Below, piece by piece: positions 10,808 through 21,594 of a stretch of DNA of 64,000 nt (position 1 is the stretch's first letter; every line of letters begins with the position of its first letter). The stretch is from Pantoea sp. Eser (lineage in GTDB: Bacteria; Pseudomonadota; Gammaproteobacteria; Enterobacterales; Enterobacteriaceae). The stretch covers positions 62,001 to 126,000 of the forward strand of contig SZZY01000008.1 in assembly GCA_009830035.1 (NCBI GenBank), in the 5' to 3' direction. Made by a program: the position numbers and the translations under genes. The notes beneath the pieces were generated by a model. That model was not told where the DNA came from and made no database searches. It saw only the letters and a program-made list of their open reading frames with translations.

Positions 10808-10823
10808 TAGCAAACGTTTGCCT
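10808..10823. promoter_or_regulatory. PurR operator of purMN
   Basis: The perfect 12-base palindrome GCAAACGTTTGC at 10810-10821 is the core of the PurR consensus. It lies about 65 bases upstream of the purM start in the upp-purM divergent region, as in E. coli. The hypoxanthine/guanine-bound repressor would act here. Confidence 0.88.
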
Positions 10824-10886
10824 GCGCTGGTAGAATTGCCGCGCTTTATTTAAACCACCAACCGCAACTCGCGTAGGGACCTCGCA

Positions 10887-11927
10887 GTGACCGACAAGAC
10901 CTCTCTCAGTTACAAAGACGCCGGTGTTGATATAGATGCTGGTAACGCCCTAGTTGACCGTATTAAAGGCGTAGTGAAAAAGACGCGTCGCCCGGAAGTA
11001 ATGGGTGCATTGGGCGGCTTCGGTGCGCTTTGCGCGCTGCCGCAAAAATACCGTGAACCGGTGCTGGTCTCCGGCACCGATGGCGTCGGCACCAAGCTGC
11101 GTCTGGCAATGGACCTTAAGCGCCACGATGCGATTGGCATTGACCAGGTCGCCATGTGCGTCAACGACCTGGTGGTTCAGGGCGCAGAGCCGCTGTTCTT
11201 CCTCGACTATTACGCTACCGGCAAACTGGACGTTGATACCGCCTCTGCGGTGATCACCGGCATCGCCGAAGGCTGTCTGCAGTCGGGTTGTGCTCTGGTC
11301 GGCGGCGAAACCGCTGAAATGCCAAGCATGTACCACGGTGAAGATTACGACGTGGCCGGTTTCTGTGTCGGCGTGGTTGAGAAATCGGAAATCATCGACG
11401 GCAGCAAAGTGCAGGACGGTGACGTGCTGATCGCGCTCGGATCCAGCGGTCCTCACTCTAACGGCTACTCGCTGGTGCGTAAGATTCTGGAAGTCAGCAA
11501 TACCGATCCGCTGGTTGAACATCTGGAAGGCAAACCGCTGGCTGACCACCTGCTGGAACCGACCCGCATCTACGTGAAAAATATCCTCAGCCTGATTGAG
11601 CAGGTCGATGTGCATGCGATTGCGCATCTGACCGGCGGCGGCTTCTGGGAAAACATTCCGCGCGTACTGCCCGACAACACCCAGGCGGTGATTGACGAGA
11701 AGAGCTGGCAGTGGCCTGCGGTATTCAGCTGGATGCAGCAGGCGGGCAACGTCAGCCGCTTTGAGATGTACCGCACCTTTAACTGTGGCGTCGGGATGAT
11801 CATTGCCCTGAGCCCGGACGACGCGGACAAAGCCGTCGCGCTGATGCAGGCTGCCGGCGAAAAAGCATGGAAGCTGGGCGTGATCAAGGCCTCCGATGCG
11901 GAAGAGCGAGTGGTCATCAACGGATGA
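10887..11927 (+). CDS. purM: phosphoribosylformylglycinamidine cyclo-ligase PurM
   Basis: AIR synthetase, step five of purine synthesis: ATP-dependent closure of FGAM to aminoimidazole ribotide. 346 residues. Family signatures include [14 protein letters not shown], the [19 protein letters not shown] segment and [15 protein letters not shown]. It starts at GTG (10887), as the E. coli gene does. Its stop overlaps the purN ATG (ATGA), so the genes are translationally coupled. Confidence 0.98.
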   Translation: MTDKTSLSYKDAGVDIDAGNALVDRIKGVVKKTRRPEVMGALGGFGALCALPQKYREPVLVSGTDGVGTKLRLAMDLKRHDAIGIDQVAMCVNDLVVQGAEPLFFLDYYATGKLDVDTASAVITGIAEGCLQSGCALVGGETAEMPSMYHGEDYDVAGFCVGVVEKSEIIDGSKVQDGDVLIALGSSGPHSNGYSLVRKILEVSNTDPLVEHLEGKPLADHLLEPTRIYVKNILSLIEQVDVHAIAHLTGGGFWENIPRVLPDNTQAVIDEKSWQWPAVFSWMQQAGNVSRFEMYRTFNCGVGMIIALSPDDADKAVALMQAAGEKAWKLGVIKASDAEERVVING

Positions 11928-12562
11928 AAAAGCTGGTTGTACTGATTTCCGGCAACGGAACCAACCTTCAGTCCATCCTTGACGCCTGCGCCAGCGGGCG
12001 GATTAACGGCAGCGTCGCTGCCGTTATCAGCAACCGCGCTGCGGCCTATGGCCTGACCCGGGCGCAGGAGGCGGGCATTCCCGCCAAAGCGCTGGCCGCC
12101 AGCCACTTCGCTGATCGTGACGCCTTTGACCGTCAGCTGATCGCTGAAATCGAGGCCTGGTCACCGGATCTGGTGGTGCTGGCAGGCTATATGCGGATTC
12201 TCAGCAGTGCGTTTGTTGCTCATTTCCATGACCGCCTGCTGAATATTCACCCTTCCCTGCTGCCGAAATACCCGGGCCTGCATACTCATCGTCAGGCGCT
12301 GGAGAATGGCGATAGCGAACACGGTACCTCAGTGCATTTTGTCACCGATGAACTGGATGGCGGCCCGGTGATCCTGCAGACCAAAGTGCCGGTATTCCCG
12401 GACGACACCGAAGCGGAGATTACTGAGCGGGTGCAGCATCAGGAGCACGCGATCTATCCGATGGTGATTAGCTGGTTTATCGACGGACGACTCAGGATGC
12501 GTGACAGGAAAGCTTGGCTGGACGGTGAACCCTTGCCGCCGCAGGGCTATGCAAGAGACTGA
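11924..12562 (+). CDS. purN: phosphoribosylglycinamide formyltransferase PurN
   Basis: GAR transformylase, 10-formyl-THF dependent, step three of purine synthesis. 212 residues. N-terminal phosphate loop SGNGTNLQS; catalytic Asn and His in NIHPSLLP; Asp in the ELDGGPVI segment. Start ATG at 11924 overlaps the purM stop by four bases. Confidence 0.97.
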   Translation: MKKLVVLISGNGTNLQSILDACASGRINGSVAAVISNRAAAYGLTRAQEAGIPAKALAASHFADRDAFDRQLIAEIEAWSPDLVVLAGYMRILSSAFVAHFHDRLLNIHPSLLPKYPGLHTHRQALENGDSEHGTSVHFVTDELDGGPVILQTKVPVFPDDTEAEITERVQHQEHAIYPMVISWFIDGRLRMRDRKAWLDGEPLPPQGYARD

Positions 12563-12616
12563 CGCGGAAGGAGAAGCGCTGGCTTCTCAGGAAGTGCTAG
12601 CAGAGTAAAGGCTCAG

Positions 12617-12681
12617 GGAGCCTATGCCCTCCGTAAAGACGCATCCATGGCCCGCGATGCTTTACTACGGGCATAGGCTCC
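12617..12681. repeat. 65-bp imperfect palindrome with perfect 13-bp arms
   Basis: Arms GGAGCCTATGCCC (12617-12629) and GGGCATAGGCTCC (12669-12681) are exactly complementary. Inner arms GTAAAG / CTTTAC (12633-12638, 12660-12665) and CATC / GATG extend the stem. It sits between the convergent purN and pstB ends. No adjacent T run, so it is not a simple terminator. It could be a REP/MITE-type repeat or an mRNA-stabilising hairpin. Confidence 0.8.
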
Positions 12682-12739
12682 AATCGCTTTGAGTTTATCA
12701 GTCGTCTGACAAAACCCCCGCTCTTCTTCCGTTGCTACA

Positions 12740-13513
12740 TTAGCCGTAGCGACCGGTAATGTAATATTCAGTGCGCCGCTGTTTCGGTGCGGTAAAGATC
12801 CGATCGGTATCGTCAAACTCCACCAGCGCGCCCTGATGCATAAACGCGGTATAGTCTGATACGCGTGATGCCTGCTGCATATTGTGGGTGACCAGCACCA
12901 GCGTGAAGTGCTGCTTCAGCGTGGTCATCAGCTCTTCAATCACCAGGGTAGAGATCGGGTCCAGCGCCGAGGTCGGTTCATCCAGCAACAGTACTTCCGG
13001 TTCGATGGCAATCGCCCGCGCAATCACCAGACGCCGCTGCTGTCCGGTCGAGAGCGTCAGCGCATTTTGCCCCAGCTGATCCTTTACCTCACTCCATAAC
13101 GCCGCCGCCCACAGCGCACGTTCGCAGGCTTCGTTCAGCACCCGCCGATCGCGCACTCCCTGCAAGCGCAGGCTGTAAACCACGTTTTCATAGATCGACT
13201 TCGGAAACGGATTCGGCCGCTGAAACACCATCCCGACGCGCCGACGCAGCGCGGAAAGATCCTGATCCGGCCGCATGATCGGCACCGCGCCCAGCAGCAC
13301 GTCACCGTCGACCCGGCAGTGGTCGATCACATCGTTCATCCGATTGAAGCAGCGCAGCAGGGTCGATTTACCGCAGCCGGACGGGCCGATCAGCGCGGTA
13401 ATGCAGTTTTTAGGCACCTGCAGCGAAATATCCTGCAGAGCCTGGCGCTCGCCGTACCACAGAGAAAGATGATTAACGGTGAGCGCAATATCAGTGTCGG
13501 GCGTCATAGTCAT
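12740..13513 (-). CDS. pstB: PstB-type phosphate ABC transporter ATPase
   Basis: 257 residues with Walker [10 protein letters not shown] (near residue 42), a Q-loop, Walker [14 protein letters not shown] and the H-loop [15 protein letters not shown], ending in the PstB-typical ITGRYG. The signature reads LSTGQQRRL rather than LSGGQ. It would energise a high-affinity phosphate importer with the PstC/PstA permeases encoded just upstream. Both permease genes are broken, so this ATPase is an orphan unless it pairs with another Pst system. The gene set next to ppk and ppx points to a second, phosphate/polyphosphate-linked pst operon. Confidence 0.9.
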   Translation of the reverse strand: MTMTPDTDIALTVNHLSLWYGERQALQDISLQVPKNCITALIGPSGCGKSTLLRCFNRMNDVIDHCRVDGDVLLGAVPIMRPDQDLSALRRRVGMVFQRPNPFPKSIYENVVYSLRLQGVRDRRVLNEACERALWAAALWSEVKDQLGQNALTLSTGQQRRLVIARAIAIEPEVLLLDEPTSALDPISTLVIEELMTTLKQHFTLVLVTHNMQQASRVSDYTAFMHQGALVEFDDTDRIFTAPKQRRTEYYITGRYG

Positions 13514-13519
13514 AGCCTG

Positions 13520-15142
13520 TTATTGAGTCACAAGGCGATAGCGTTCACGCAGGCGGTGACGCAGGCTCATCGCCAGAAAATTGAGCGACAGAATAATCAG
13601 CACTAGCAACAGCGCGGTGGCAAACACCAGCGGCCGGTCGGCTTCAATATTCGGACTCTGAAACGCCAGATCGTAAATCTGGAAGCCAAGATGAATAAAT
13701 TTGCGGTCGAGGTGCAGATAAGGGAACACCGCATCGATCGGTAATTCCGGCACCATTTTCACCACCCCGACCAGCATCAATGGTGCGGTTTCACCCGCTG
13801 CGCGTGCCACGGCGAGGATCAATCCGGTCAGCATTGCCGGCACCGCCAGCGGCAGCGGCACATGCCACAGGGTTTCCGCCTAGGTGGCACCGAGCACCAG
13901 CGATCCCTGACGCAGACTATTAGGAATGCGGGAAAGTCCCTCTTCTGTCGCCACGATCACCACCGGCAGTGTCAGTAATGCCAGCGTTAACGCCGCCCGC
14001 AGCAGGCCCGGCGTGCCGAAGTTCGGGTTGGGCAGTGCGCTGGCGAAGAACAGCTGATCGAGCGTGACGCCGACCAGCCAGACAAAAAATCCAAGGCCAA
14101 AGACGCCATAGACAATTGAGGGCACCCCGGCCAGATTAACCACCGCAATCCGCACCAGCCGGGTCAGTGCGTTGCGGCCGGCATATTCATGCAGCCAGAT
14201 CGCAGCGATTACCCCAAGCGGCATCACCACAATCGACATCAGCAACACCATCAGCACGGTGCCAAAGATCGCCGGGAAAGCACCGGATTCGCTGCCATCG
14301 TCAGCCGGCGAGTCGCTGACAAAGCGCCACAGCTGATGCAGGAAATGGAGGCTTTTTTGGCCCAGCGTCATTGCGTTGGTTTTCCAGCTATCGACAATTT
14401 CCGTTAACGGTATCGCGTGATCGATGCCGTGCACATCACGCAGGATCAGCACGTCGCGCTGGCTCTGCTGTTGCAGGCTGGCCAGCTCTCACTGAGATGA
14501 TCGAAACGACGCTGCAAGGCAGCCTGATTCGCCTGGTATTCCGACTGGGTCTGGAGATCAAAGCGACCACGGCGCGCTGCTGCGCGGCCTACTGCTCACG
14601 CTGGCTGTTAACGCGCGCCATCTCTACCCGGCGAATCTGATTGGCCTGCCGCACCAGCAGTTACACCTGCACCAGTCGCTGATGCAGTAGCGCATCGGGA
14701 TTGCGGGCGGTTAAGACCTCATTATCCTCGCGCAGGCCGATAAACCAGCCGTAAGCCTGGCCGTGACTGCGGCGCTGCAACACATGATCGCTTTTGGCTG
14801 GCTGACGCTGGCCGCTTCCCGGCTGTAGACCACGCGGAAATAGGGCGCGTCCCAGTCGCGGTTGCCGGTTTTAATCAGGTAGGGATGAACCTGTCCGCCG
14901 CTGTTGCCCTGCTCATCAGCCGGGGCGGGAAAGCGCGGCTGATGCTCAAGGGTTTCACCCAGCAGACGCACCTCGCGCCCGTCGGGCTGGCTGAAACTGT
15001 AGAGGTCGACCCGCTGCGGCCAGAAAGCCCGGACACCCTGCCAGGCCAGCAGCCCAATCAGTAGCGTAAAGGCTAACAGGCAGACCGCCACGGCACCGGC
15101 GGTTAACCAGCGCCAGCGACCGTTTTGTCCCATCACCTTCAT
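13520..15142 (-). pseudogene. pstA: PstA-type phosphate permease, broken
   Basis: Long-form PstA with an N-terminal membrane segment (WRWLTAGAVAVCLLAFTLLIGLL), a soluble insert and a C-terminal BPD_transp_1 domain. The permease part is recognisable from MLILRDVHGIDHAIPL through the EAA-like loop. Lesions include TAG at 13880-13882 within LGAT-stop-AETLWHV (a codon before Ala-Glu-Thr) and frame disruption with several stops between 14452 and 14720. Begins a few bases after pstC and ends just before pstB. Confidence 0.88.
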
Positions 15143-15162
15143 ACCTGTTCCTCATGCTGACT

Positions 15163-17082
15163 TTAGCGCTGGCGCAAACGCTGACGGATCAGCTCCGCCA
15201 CGGTATTGATCACTAGGGTTAACAGCAGCAACATCAGGGCACTGAGAAACAGAATGCGATAATGGGCGCTGCCGGCGGCGGCTTCCGGCATCTCGATGGC
15301 GATATTGGCTGACAGGGCGCGCAGTCCGCTGAACAACCCGCCCTGGCTTTGCGGCGTGTTGCCGGTCGCCATCAGCAGAATCATGGTCTCCCCCACCGCG
15401 CGGCCCAGGCCAATCATCAGGGCGGCAAAAATCCCGGCCGAGGCGCCAAGCAGCACCACCCGGGTCAGGGTTTGCCACGGCGTCGCGGGGACGCTGAACA
15501 GCGCATCTTCAGAGAGCGTAAAATCAGCGGCACCAGCGCAAAGCCCATAGCCAGCGCCGCCACCAGCAGGTTGCGCTGTTCATAATGTGGCAGCCAGTCG
15601 CCTGCGTCAGGGATAAACAGCGTCGGCAACCACAGCGTAAGTAAGGTGACCAACAGCAGCGGCAGCAACAACACACCAATCAGCGCCTGACTGATGTGAG
15701 GTGCCAGCCAGACACCGGCAATCAGTCCCACCACCACGCTCGGCAGCGCACCCATCATTTCGATAGCCGGTTTCACCCAGCGACGCAGGCCCGGTACCAT
15801 AAAAAACGCGGTATACATGGCTGCCGCCAGCGCCAGCGGCGTGGCAAACAGCAGCGCTAAGCTGGCGGCTTTCAACGTGCCGACCACCATCGGCACCAGG
15901 CTGAATTTGCCCTGATAGCTGTCGCCCGCCGCGGTCGATTGCCAGATCCAGTCCGGTGCCGGGTAATTTTCGTACCAGATTTTCTGCCAGAAGTTACGCC
16001 AGGTGACATCAGGCCACGGGTTATCCAACCGCAGGGTTTGCCAGCTGCCTAGCCGCTCAATCAGCAGACTGTCGCCACGCGGCGAGAATACCTAGCGCCA
16101 GCTGGCGCTGCAGAATCGGGCCGTCCTGTTTGCTGGCGAACAGCCGCAGCAGGCCGTTTTCACTGACGGTAGCGAACACCCGACGTTGTGATTCGGTAAC
16201 CACTTTCGCCGGTCCTGCGCTGTGTGCAAAGGTCCGGATGAGTTGAAGACGCGGCCCCTGTGGGCTGGCGATAGCAAACCACTGGCTAATGCCACTATGA
16301 TCCTGAATCAGCAGGCTTTTACCGCCCACCAGCAGATGCAGACTTTGCGGGCGCTGCGGCAGCGTCTGGGTTTCACGCAATCGCGCCTCATCCTCGTCGA
16401 GTTGCCAGACGCGCAGCACGTTGCCTTCGGTGGTGTAGAGCAGATCGCCTGCCGGGGAAAGTGCGAGCAGGTCCGGCTGCGGCTGCGGCTGCGGCAGGTC
16501 GATAGTCGCGACCTGCTGATTGGTGCCGAGCGTCAGCACCGTCAGGCCGCCATCGGTCAGTGCGGTGATACGCCACTGGCCTGGGTGGCGGGTCGCCAGA
16601 GCCATTTTTGTCACCGCGCCGTGCGGCAGGTGAAACGGTTTATCGCCCAGCGGAAAACGCCACTGCTGTTCCGCTGTCGGTTGCATCAGCATCAGCGCAC
16701 CCTGCATATTCAGCAGCAGCGTCTGGCTATCGGCACTGCGCACCACCTGTTGCGGTGCCGGCGATAACGCCAGCGCGGGTTCCGCCGGTTGCCCATCCAT
16801 CGGGATAAACCGTGCCGCGCCGTGCGCGCTGATACGCCAGCCGATACGACCATCATTGCCGAGAGCTAACGCTGGTGCGCGATCCCACAGCTGCTGAGTA
16901 CTGGCAATCTGCAGGCCCAGTGCGCTGAACAAAGGCAATACCACGCCAATCAGCCAGCAAAACAGCAGCAGCATTAACAACAGAATCGCAATGCCACAGG
17001 ACGTGACCAGCCGCCGCGTCAGACGGTCAACGACACGACGCTTACGGTCGCTGAACTGGACTGGGATGTGGTTTACGCTAAT
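15163..17082 (-). pseudogene. pstC: PstC-type phosphate permease, broken
   Basis: Long-form PstC: an N-terminal membrane anchor (MLMLLLFCWLIGVVLPLF), a WD/propeller-like soluble domain, then a permease domain with the AVGETMILLMATGN loop near the end. Frameshift near 16088 (the correct frame continues FSPRGDSLLIERLGSW). A second lesion near 15490 combines a frameshift with apparent loss of about a dozen codons between FSVP and ATPWQTLTRVVL. The first codon of the family frame is ATT at 17082 with no ATG nearby, either a rare start or a mutated one. Confidence 0.88.
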
Positions 17083-17232
17083 GCGGTTCCGGTAGCAGGC
17101 TAAAACAAGCCGCTATGTTGCCCGTAGCCGGTTGATAAGACAACTATTGGCGTTGGACAACGCTGCCATACTCTCGCCATAATGATCAGGGACACTGGAT
17201 CTTCAGTCCTGCAATCGCTATATGGAGTGAGA

Positions 17233-19293
17233 ATGGGTCAGGTAAAGCTTTATATTGAAAAAGAATTAAGCTGGTTATCCTTTAACGAACGGGTTTTGCA
17301 GGAAGCGGCGGACAAAAGTAATCCGCTGATTGAGCGGATGCGTTTTCTCGGTATCTACTCCAATAACCTCGACGAATTCTACAAGGTGCGTTTCGCCGAC
17401 CTGAAGCGCCGCATTCTGATTGGTGAAGAGCAGGGTTCCGCCAGTACGCCACGTCATTTATTTAAGAAGATCCAGCAGCGCGTCCTGAAGTCTGACCAAG
17501 AGTTTGACGCGCTGTATAACGATCTGCTGCTGGAGATGGCGCGTAATCAGATCTTCCTGATCAACGAGCGCCAGCTCTCGCCGAATCAGCAGGCGTGGCT
17601 GCGCCACTATTTCAAACATGAACTGCGCCAGCACATCTCGCCAATTCTGATCACCCATGAAACTGACCTGACCGAATTTCTGAAAGACGATTACACCTAT
17701 CTGGCGGTGGAAATTATCCGTGGCGATAACATTCGTTATGCGCTGCTGGAGATCCCGTCGGATAAAGTGCCGCGTTTCATTAATCTGCCGGCTGAGCCGC
17801 CGCGTCGACGTAAACCGATGATCCTGCTGGATAACATTTTACGTTACTGCCTGGACGATATTTTCAAAGGCTTTTACGACTACGACGCGCTGAACGCCTA
17901 CTCGATGAAGATGACGCGTGACGCCGAGTACGATCTGGTGACGGAGATGGAATCGAGCCTGCTGGAGCTGATGTCATCCAGCCTGAAGCAACGACTGACC
18001 GCCGAGCCGGTCCGCTTTGTCTACCAGCGCGACATGCCCGATTCGATGGTGGAACTGCTGTGCCACAAGCTCTCTATATCCAACTTCGATTCCATATTGC
18101 CCGGCGGACGCTACCACAACTTTAAAGACTTCATCGGCTTTCCGAACGTCGGCAAAAACAACCTGGTGAACCGGCCGCTGCCGCAGATTCGCCATATCGG
18201 ATTTGATGGCTTCCGCAACGGCTTTGATGCCATTCGCGATCGCGACGTGCTGCTCTATTATCCTTACCATACCTTTGAGCACGTGCTGGAACTGCTGCGT
18301 CAGGCGTCGTTCGACCCCAGCGTGTTAGCAATAAAAATCAATATCTATCGCGTCGCCAAGCACTCACGCATCATGGATGCGATGATCCATGCGGCCTATA
18401 ACGGCAAAAAAGTGACGGTGGTGGTTGAGCTGCAGGCGCGCTTTGATGAAGAGGCGAACATCTACTGGGCTAAGCGTCTGACTGAAGCGGGCGTGCACGT
18501 AATTTTCTCTGCGCCGGGGCTGAAGATTCACGCCAAGCTGTTCCTGATTTCCCGCCGTGAAGGTGAAGAGATTGTGCGTTATGCGCATATCGGTACCGGC
18601 AACTTCAACGAAAAAACCGCCCGCCTCTATACCGACTACTCATTGCTGACCGCCGATGCGCGCATCACTAACGAAGTGCGCCGGGTGTTTAACTTTATCG
18701 AGAACCCTTACCGGCCGGTCACCTTCGATCATCTGATGGTGTCGCCGCAGAACTCACGCCGGATGCTGTATGAGTTGATCGATAACGAAATCGCCAATGC
18801 GCAGCAGAAAAAGTCGTCCGGCATTACTCTGAAAATCAACAATCTGGTGGACAAAGGACTGGTTGACCGGCTTTATACAGCCTCCAGCGTGGGGGTAAAA
18901 GTCAATCTGCTGGTCCGCGGCATGTGTTCATTAATTCCCGATTTGCCGGGCATCAGTGAAAATATTCGCGTCATCAGTATCGTTGACCGTTATCTGGAAC
19001 ACGATCGCGTCTATATTTTCGACAATGGCGACGATAAAAAAGTGTTCCTCTCATCGGCTGACTGGATGACACGTAACATTGATTACCGCATCGAAGTGGC
19101 GGTGGCGATTCTCGATCCACGTATTAAGCAGCGCATACTCGACATTATTGCTATTCAGTTAAGAGATACGGTAAAAGCCCGCATCGTCGATAAAGAGTTG
19201 AGTAACCATTACGTCCAGCGCGGCAATCGTCGCAAAGTGCGATCGCAGCTGGCCATTTATGATTACATCAAGAACCTGGAACAACCTGAATAA
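17233..19293 (+). CDS. ppk: polyphosphate kinase Ppk1
   Basis: Makes inorganic polyphosphate from ATP; peripheral membrane enzyme. 686 residues, two shorter than E. coli. N-terminal domain begins [20 protein letters not shown]. The catalytic phospholipase-D-like domains contain the autophosphorylated His in [13 protein letters not shown] and the second His in [14 protein letters not shown] 17233 is chosen over the upstream in-frame ATG at 17182 because it has a GGAG site and matches the family start. Forms an operon with ppx (5 bases apart). Confidence 0.98.
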   Translation: MGQVKLYIEKELSWLSFNERVLQEAADKSNPLIERMRFLGIYSNNLDEFYKVRFADLKRRILIGEEQGSASTPRHLFKKIQQRVLKSDQEFDALYNDLLLEMARNQIFLINERQLSPNQQAWLRHYFKHELRQHISPILITHETDLTEFLKDDYTYLAVEIIRGDNIRYALLEIPSDKVPRFINLPAEPPRRRKPMILLDNILRYCLDDIFKGFYDYDALNAYSMKMTRDAEYDLVTEMESSLLELMSSSLKQRLTAEPVRFVYQRDMPDSMVELLCHKLSISNFDSILPGGRYHNFKDFIGFPNVGKNNLVNRPLPQIRHIGFDGFRNGFDAIRDRDVLLYYPYHTFEHVLELLRQASFDPSVLAIKINIYRVAKHSRIMDAMIHAAYNGKKVTVVVELQARFDEEANIYWAKRLTEAGVHVIFSAPGLKIHAKLFLISRREGEEIVRYAHIGTGNFNEKTARLYTDYSLLTADARITNEVRRVFNFIENPYRPVTFDHLMVSPQNSRRMLYELIDNEIANAQQKKSSGITLKINNLVDKGLVDRLYTASSVGVKVNLLVRGMCSLIPDLPGISENIRVISIVDRYLEHDRVYIFDNGDDKKVFLSSADWMTRNIDYRIEVAVAILDPRIKQRILDIIAIQLRDTVKARIVDKELSNHYVQRGNRRKVRSQLAIYDYIKNLEQPE

Positions 19294-19298
19294 ATCCT

Positions 19299-20822
19299 AT
19301 GCCAATTTCCCATAAAAGTACGCCAAAACCCCAGGAGTTTGCGGCGATCGACCTCGGATCGAACAGCTTCCATATGGTCATCGCCCGGGTGGTGGATGGC
19401 GCGATGCAGGTATTGGGCCGCCTGAAACAGCGCGTCCATCTGGCTGACGGACTGGATGCCAGTAATCGCCTGAGCGAAGAGGCGATGGAGCGGGGATTAA
19501 CCTGCCTGGCGCTGTTCGCGGAACGCCTGCAGGGATTCAGCCCGAGCAATGTCACCATTGTCGGCACCCATACGCTGCGCCAGGCGGTCAACGCCGAAAC
19601 CTTTTTGCAGCGGGCCGCTGAGGTAATCCCCTACCCGATTGAGGTGATTTCAGGCCATGAAGAGGCCCGTCTGATCTTTATAGGCGTGGAGCATACTCAG
19701 CCGGAAAAAGGCCGCAAGCTGGTGATCGACATCGGTGGCGGCTCAACCGAACTGGTGATTGGCGAGAATTTTGAGCCGCAGCTGGTGGAAAGCCGCCGCA
19801 TGGGTTGCGTCAGTTTCGCTCAGCTCTATTTCCCCAACGGTGAAATCAGCCGCGAGAATTTCCGTCGCGCCCGCTTAGCCGCCGCGCAGAAGCTGGAAAC
19901 GCTGGCGTGGCAGTATCGCCTGCACGGCTGGCAATACGCACTGGGCGCGTCCGGCACCATTAAAGCCGCCTGCGAAGTGCTGCAGGCGATGGATGAGAAA
20001 GAGAAACTGATTACGCCTGAGCGTCTCGACAAACTGTATGACGAAGTGATCAAGCACAAGTCATTTGCCGTGCTGAGTCTGCCAGGCCTGTCGGAAGAAC
20101 GTAAAGGGGTGTTTGTACCGGGACTGGCGATTCTGTGCGGCGTGTTTGACGCGCTGGCGATTCGCGAGCTGCGCCTCTCCGATGGCGCGCTGCGTGAAGG
20201 CGTGCTGTACGAAATGGAAGGCCGCTTCCGTCATCAGGATATCCGCAGCCGCACCGCGCAGAGTCTGGCGAATCATTACGCCATCGACAGCGATCAGGCG
20301 CGACGCGTGCTCGACACCACCGAACAGCTCTATCTGCAGTGGCGCGATCAGAATCCCAGGCTGGCGAATCCGCAACTGGCGGCGCTGCTGAAGTGGGCGG
20401 CGATGCTGCATGAAGTCGGGCTGACCATCAACCATAGCGGTTTGCAGCGCCATTCAGCCTACATTCTGCAAAACACCAATATGCCTGGCTTTAATCAGGA
20501 TCAGCAAATGCTGCTGGCGGCGCTGGTAAGATTCCATCGGAAAGCGGTGAAACTTGATGAGTTGCCACGGGTGACGCTGTTTAAGAAGAAGCAGTTCGTG
20601 CCGCTGATTTTCCTGTTGCGTCTGGGTACCCTTCTGAATAATCAGCGCCAGGCCACTACGCGGCCGGATACCCTGCAGCTGAAGTGCGACGACGGCCACT
20701 GGACGCTGATTTTCCCCGCGGGCTACTTCAGTCAGAACACCCTGGTGCAGCTCGATCTCGAGCGCGAACAGGGTTACTGGAATGACGTCACCGGATGGAA
20801 ACTGATCCTCGAAGAGGCCTGA
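19299..20822 (+). CDS. ppx: exopolyphosphatase Ppx
   Basis: Releases phosphate from polyphosphate ends and belongs to the ASKHA superfamily shared with pppGpp phosphohydrolase. 507 residues. Phosphate-1 motif [11 protein letters not shown], phosphate-2 [13 protein letters not shown], adenosine-like motif [10 protein letters not shown], and a C-terminal HD-like helical domain ([12 protein letters not shown]). Immediately after ppk, so synthesis and degradation are co-expressed. Undamaged. Confidence 0.97.
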   Translation: MPISHKSTPKPQEFAAIDLGSNSFHMVIARVVDGAMQVLGRLKQRVHLADGLDASNRLSEEAMERGLTCLALFAERLQGFSPSNVTIVGTHTLRQAVNAETFLQRAAEVIPYPIEVISGHEEARLIFIGVEHTQPEKGRKLVIDIGGGSTELVIGENFEPQLVESRRMGCVSFAQLYFPNGEISRENFRRARLAAAQKLETLAWQYRLHGWQYALGASGTIKAACEVLQAMDEKEKLITPERLDKLYDEVIKHKSFAVLSLPGLSEERKGVFVPGLAILCGVFDALAIRELRLSDGALREGVLYEMEGRFRHQDIRSRTAQSLANHYAIDSDQARRVLDTTEQLYLQWRDQNPRLANPQLAALLKWAAMLHEVGLTINHSGLQRHSAYILQNTNMPGFNQDQQMLLAALVRFHRKAVKLDELPRVTLFKKKQFVPLIFLLRLGTLLNNQRQATTRPDTLQLKCDDGHWTLIFPAGYFSQNTLVQLDLEREQGYWNDVTGWKLILEEA

Positions 20823-20863
20823 TAACGTGGGTGCCTGGCACCCATTTAACAAAACTGATAACC

Positions 20864-21197
20864 ATGACACAACATACCGTACGTCTGCGTGACGAACACT
20901 ATTTCGCCGAAACCTACGGCCTGACGCCGCCCCACTCTGAAGTCGTGGCGGCACTGCCCCAGCTTAACGTCGGTAAGGCGCTCAACCTCGGCTGTGGCGG
21001 CGATGGACACCGACGATATGCCATGCCCAGCCGATTTTACCTTTGCGTTTAAATCGGGCGAGCTGAGCAATTACTACCGTAACTGGCATATCGTGAAGTA
21101 CAACGAAAATCCTAGCCAGCTGCACCGTAAAGATGAACATGGCAATCGCATCAACTGCCGCTTCGCCACGCTGCTGGCGCAAAAAGCCAGTTACTGA
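20864..21197 (+). pseudogene. tehB: tehB remnant with internal deletion
   Basis: TehB is a SAM-dependent methyltransferase linked to tellurite detoxification. The 5' part encodes [19 protein letters not shown] and the SAM motif start LNLGCG. At 20996-21003 it jumps, in another frame, to the C-terminal part ([18 protein letters not shown] to [16 protein letters not shown]). About 110 central codons are missing relative to the family. The join falls in GC-repeat sequence (GGCGGCGATGG). Non-functional. Confidence 0.88.
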
Positions 21198-21297
21198 TCT
21201 TTGTCTGCTGTTTTTTCAACAGCGATTGATTTCGTCTGGCGACTGTGACTAAATGTTGCGGTCGCCCAGCTTTGGGTCATTACAGGAACCACCCCGC

Positions 21298-21483
21298 GTG
21301 AACAGCGCTATTTCTCCCCGAAGACGTCAAAAGACCGGCACCATGACCTGTATCGTGTTGCTTATCAGTTTTATCATTTTGTTTAGCCGCCTGATTTTTA
21401 TCCTGCCTGCTGCATTCGAACATCATCAGCAACAAAAATCGCTGCCTGAACCGGTTGCCGTCAGTTCTGGCGATACGCGTTAG
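21298..21483 (+). CDS. yfgG: small membrane protein YfgG (DUF2633)
   Basis: 61 residues from GTG 21298 with AGGA upstream. A basic N-terminus is followed by one hydrophobic helix (IVLLISFIILFSRLIFILP) and a polar tail starting HHQQQK. E. coli YfgG has the same plan and the same neighbourhood near ppx and is linked to metal (nickel/cobalt) tolerance. The exact start is uncertain; an upstream in-frame ATG exists at 21253. Confidence 0.7.
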   Translation: MNSAISPRRRQKTGTMTCIVLLISFIILFSRLIFILPAAFEHHQQQKSLPEPVAVSSGDTR

Positions 21484-21495
21484 CGAACACGACTT

Positions 21496-21551
21496 TTTCG
21501 CCTGAAAAACTGCCCCGCCGTCCGGTTGACTGCGCCATTTTTCAGGCGAAA
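21496..21551. repeat. 14-bp inverted repeat in the mgtE leader
   Basis: TTTCGCCTGAAAAA (21496-21509) pairs perfectly with TTTTTCAGGCGAAA (21538-21551) around a 28-base GC-rich loop. It lies between yfgG and mgtE and could act as a terminator or leader hairpin. Confidence 0.65.
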
Positions 21552-21594
21552 CGCTACACTTCGTGCTGGTGCTTACAGACTAAAGGGATTCAAT

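Noticed and set aside
1349-13882. Possible reassignment of the amber codon, since several genes contain internal TAG
   Set aside because: TAG replaces different residues (Gln in gcvR, Trp in perM, another residue in pstA), TAA lesions and frameshifts occur as well, and TAG is also used as an ordinary stop. Nonsense mutation is the simpler reading.
20826-20846. Terminator after ppx (GGGTGCC/GGCACCC palindrome)
   Set aside because: The arms leave almost no loop unless shortened to five pairs, and no T run follows.
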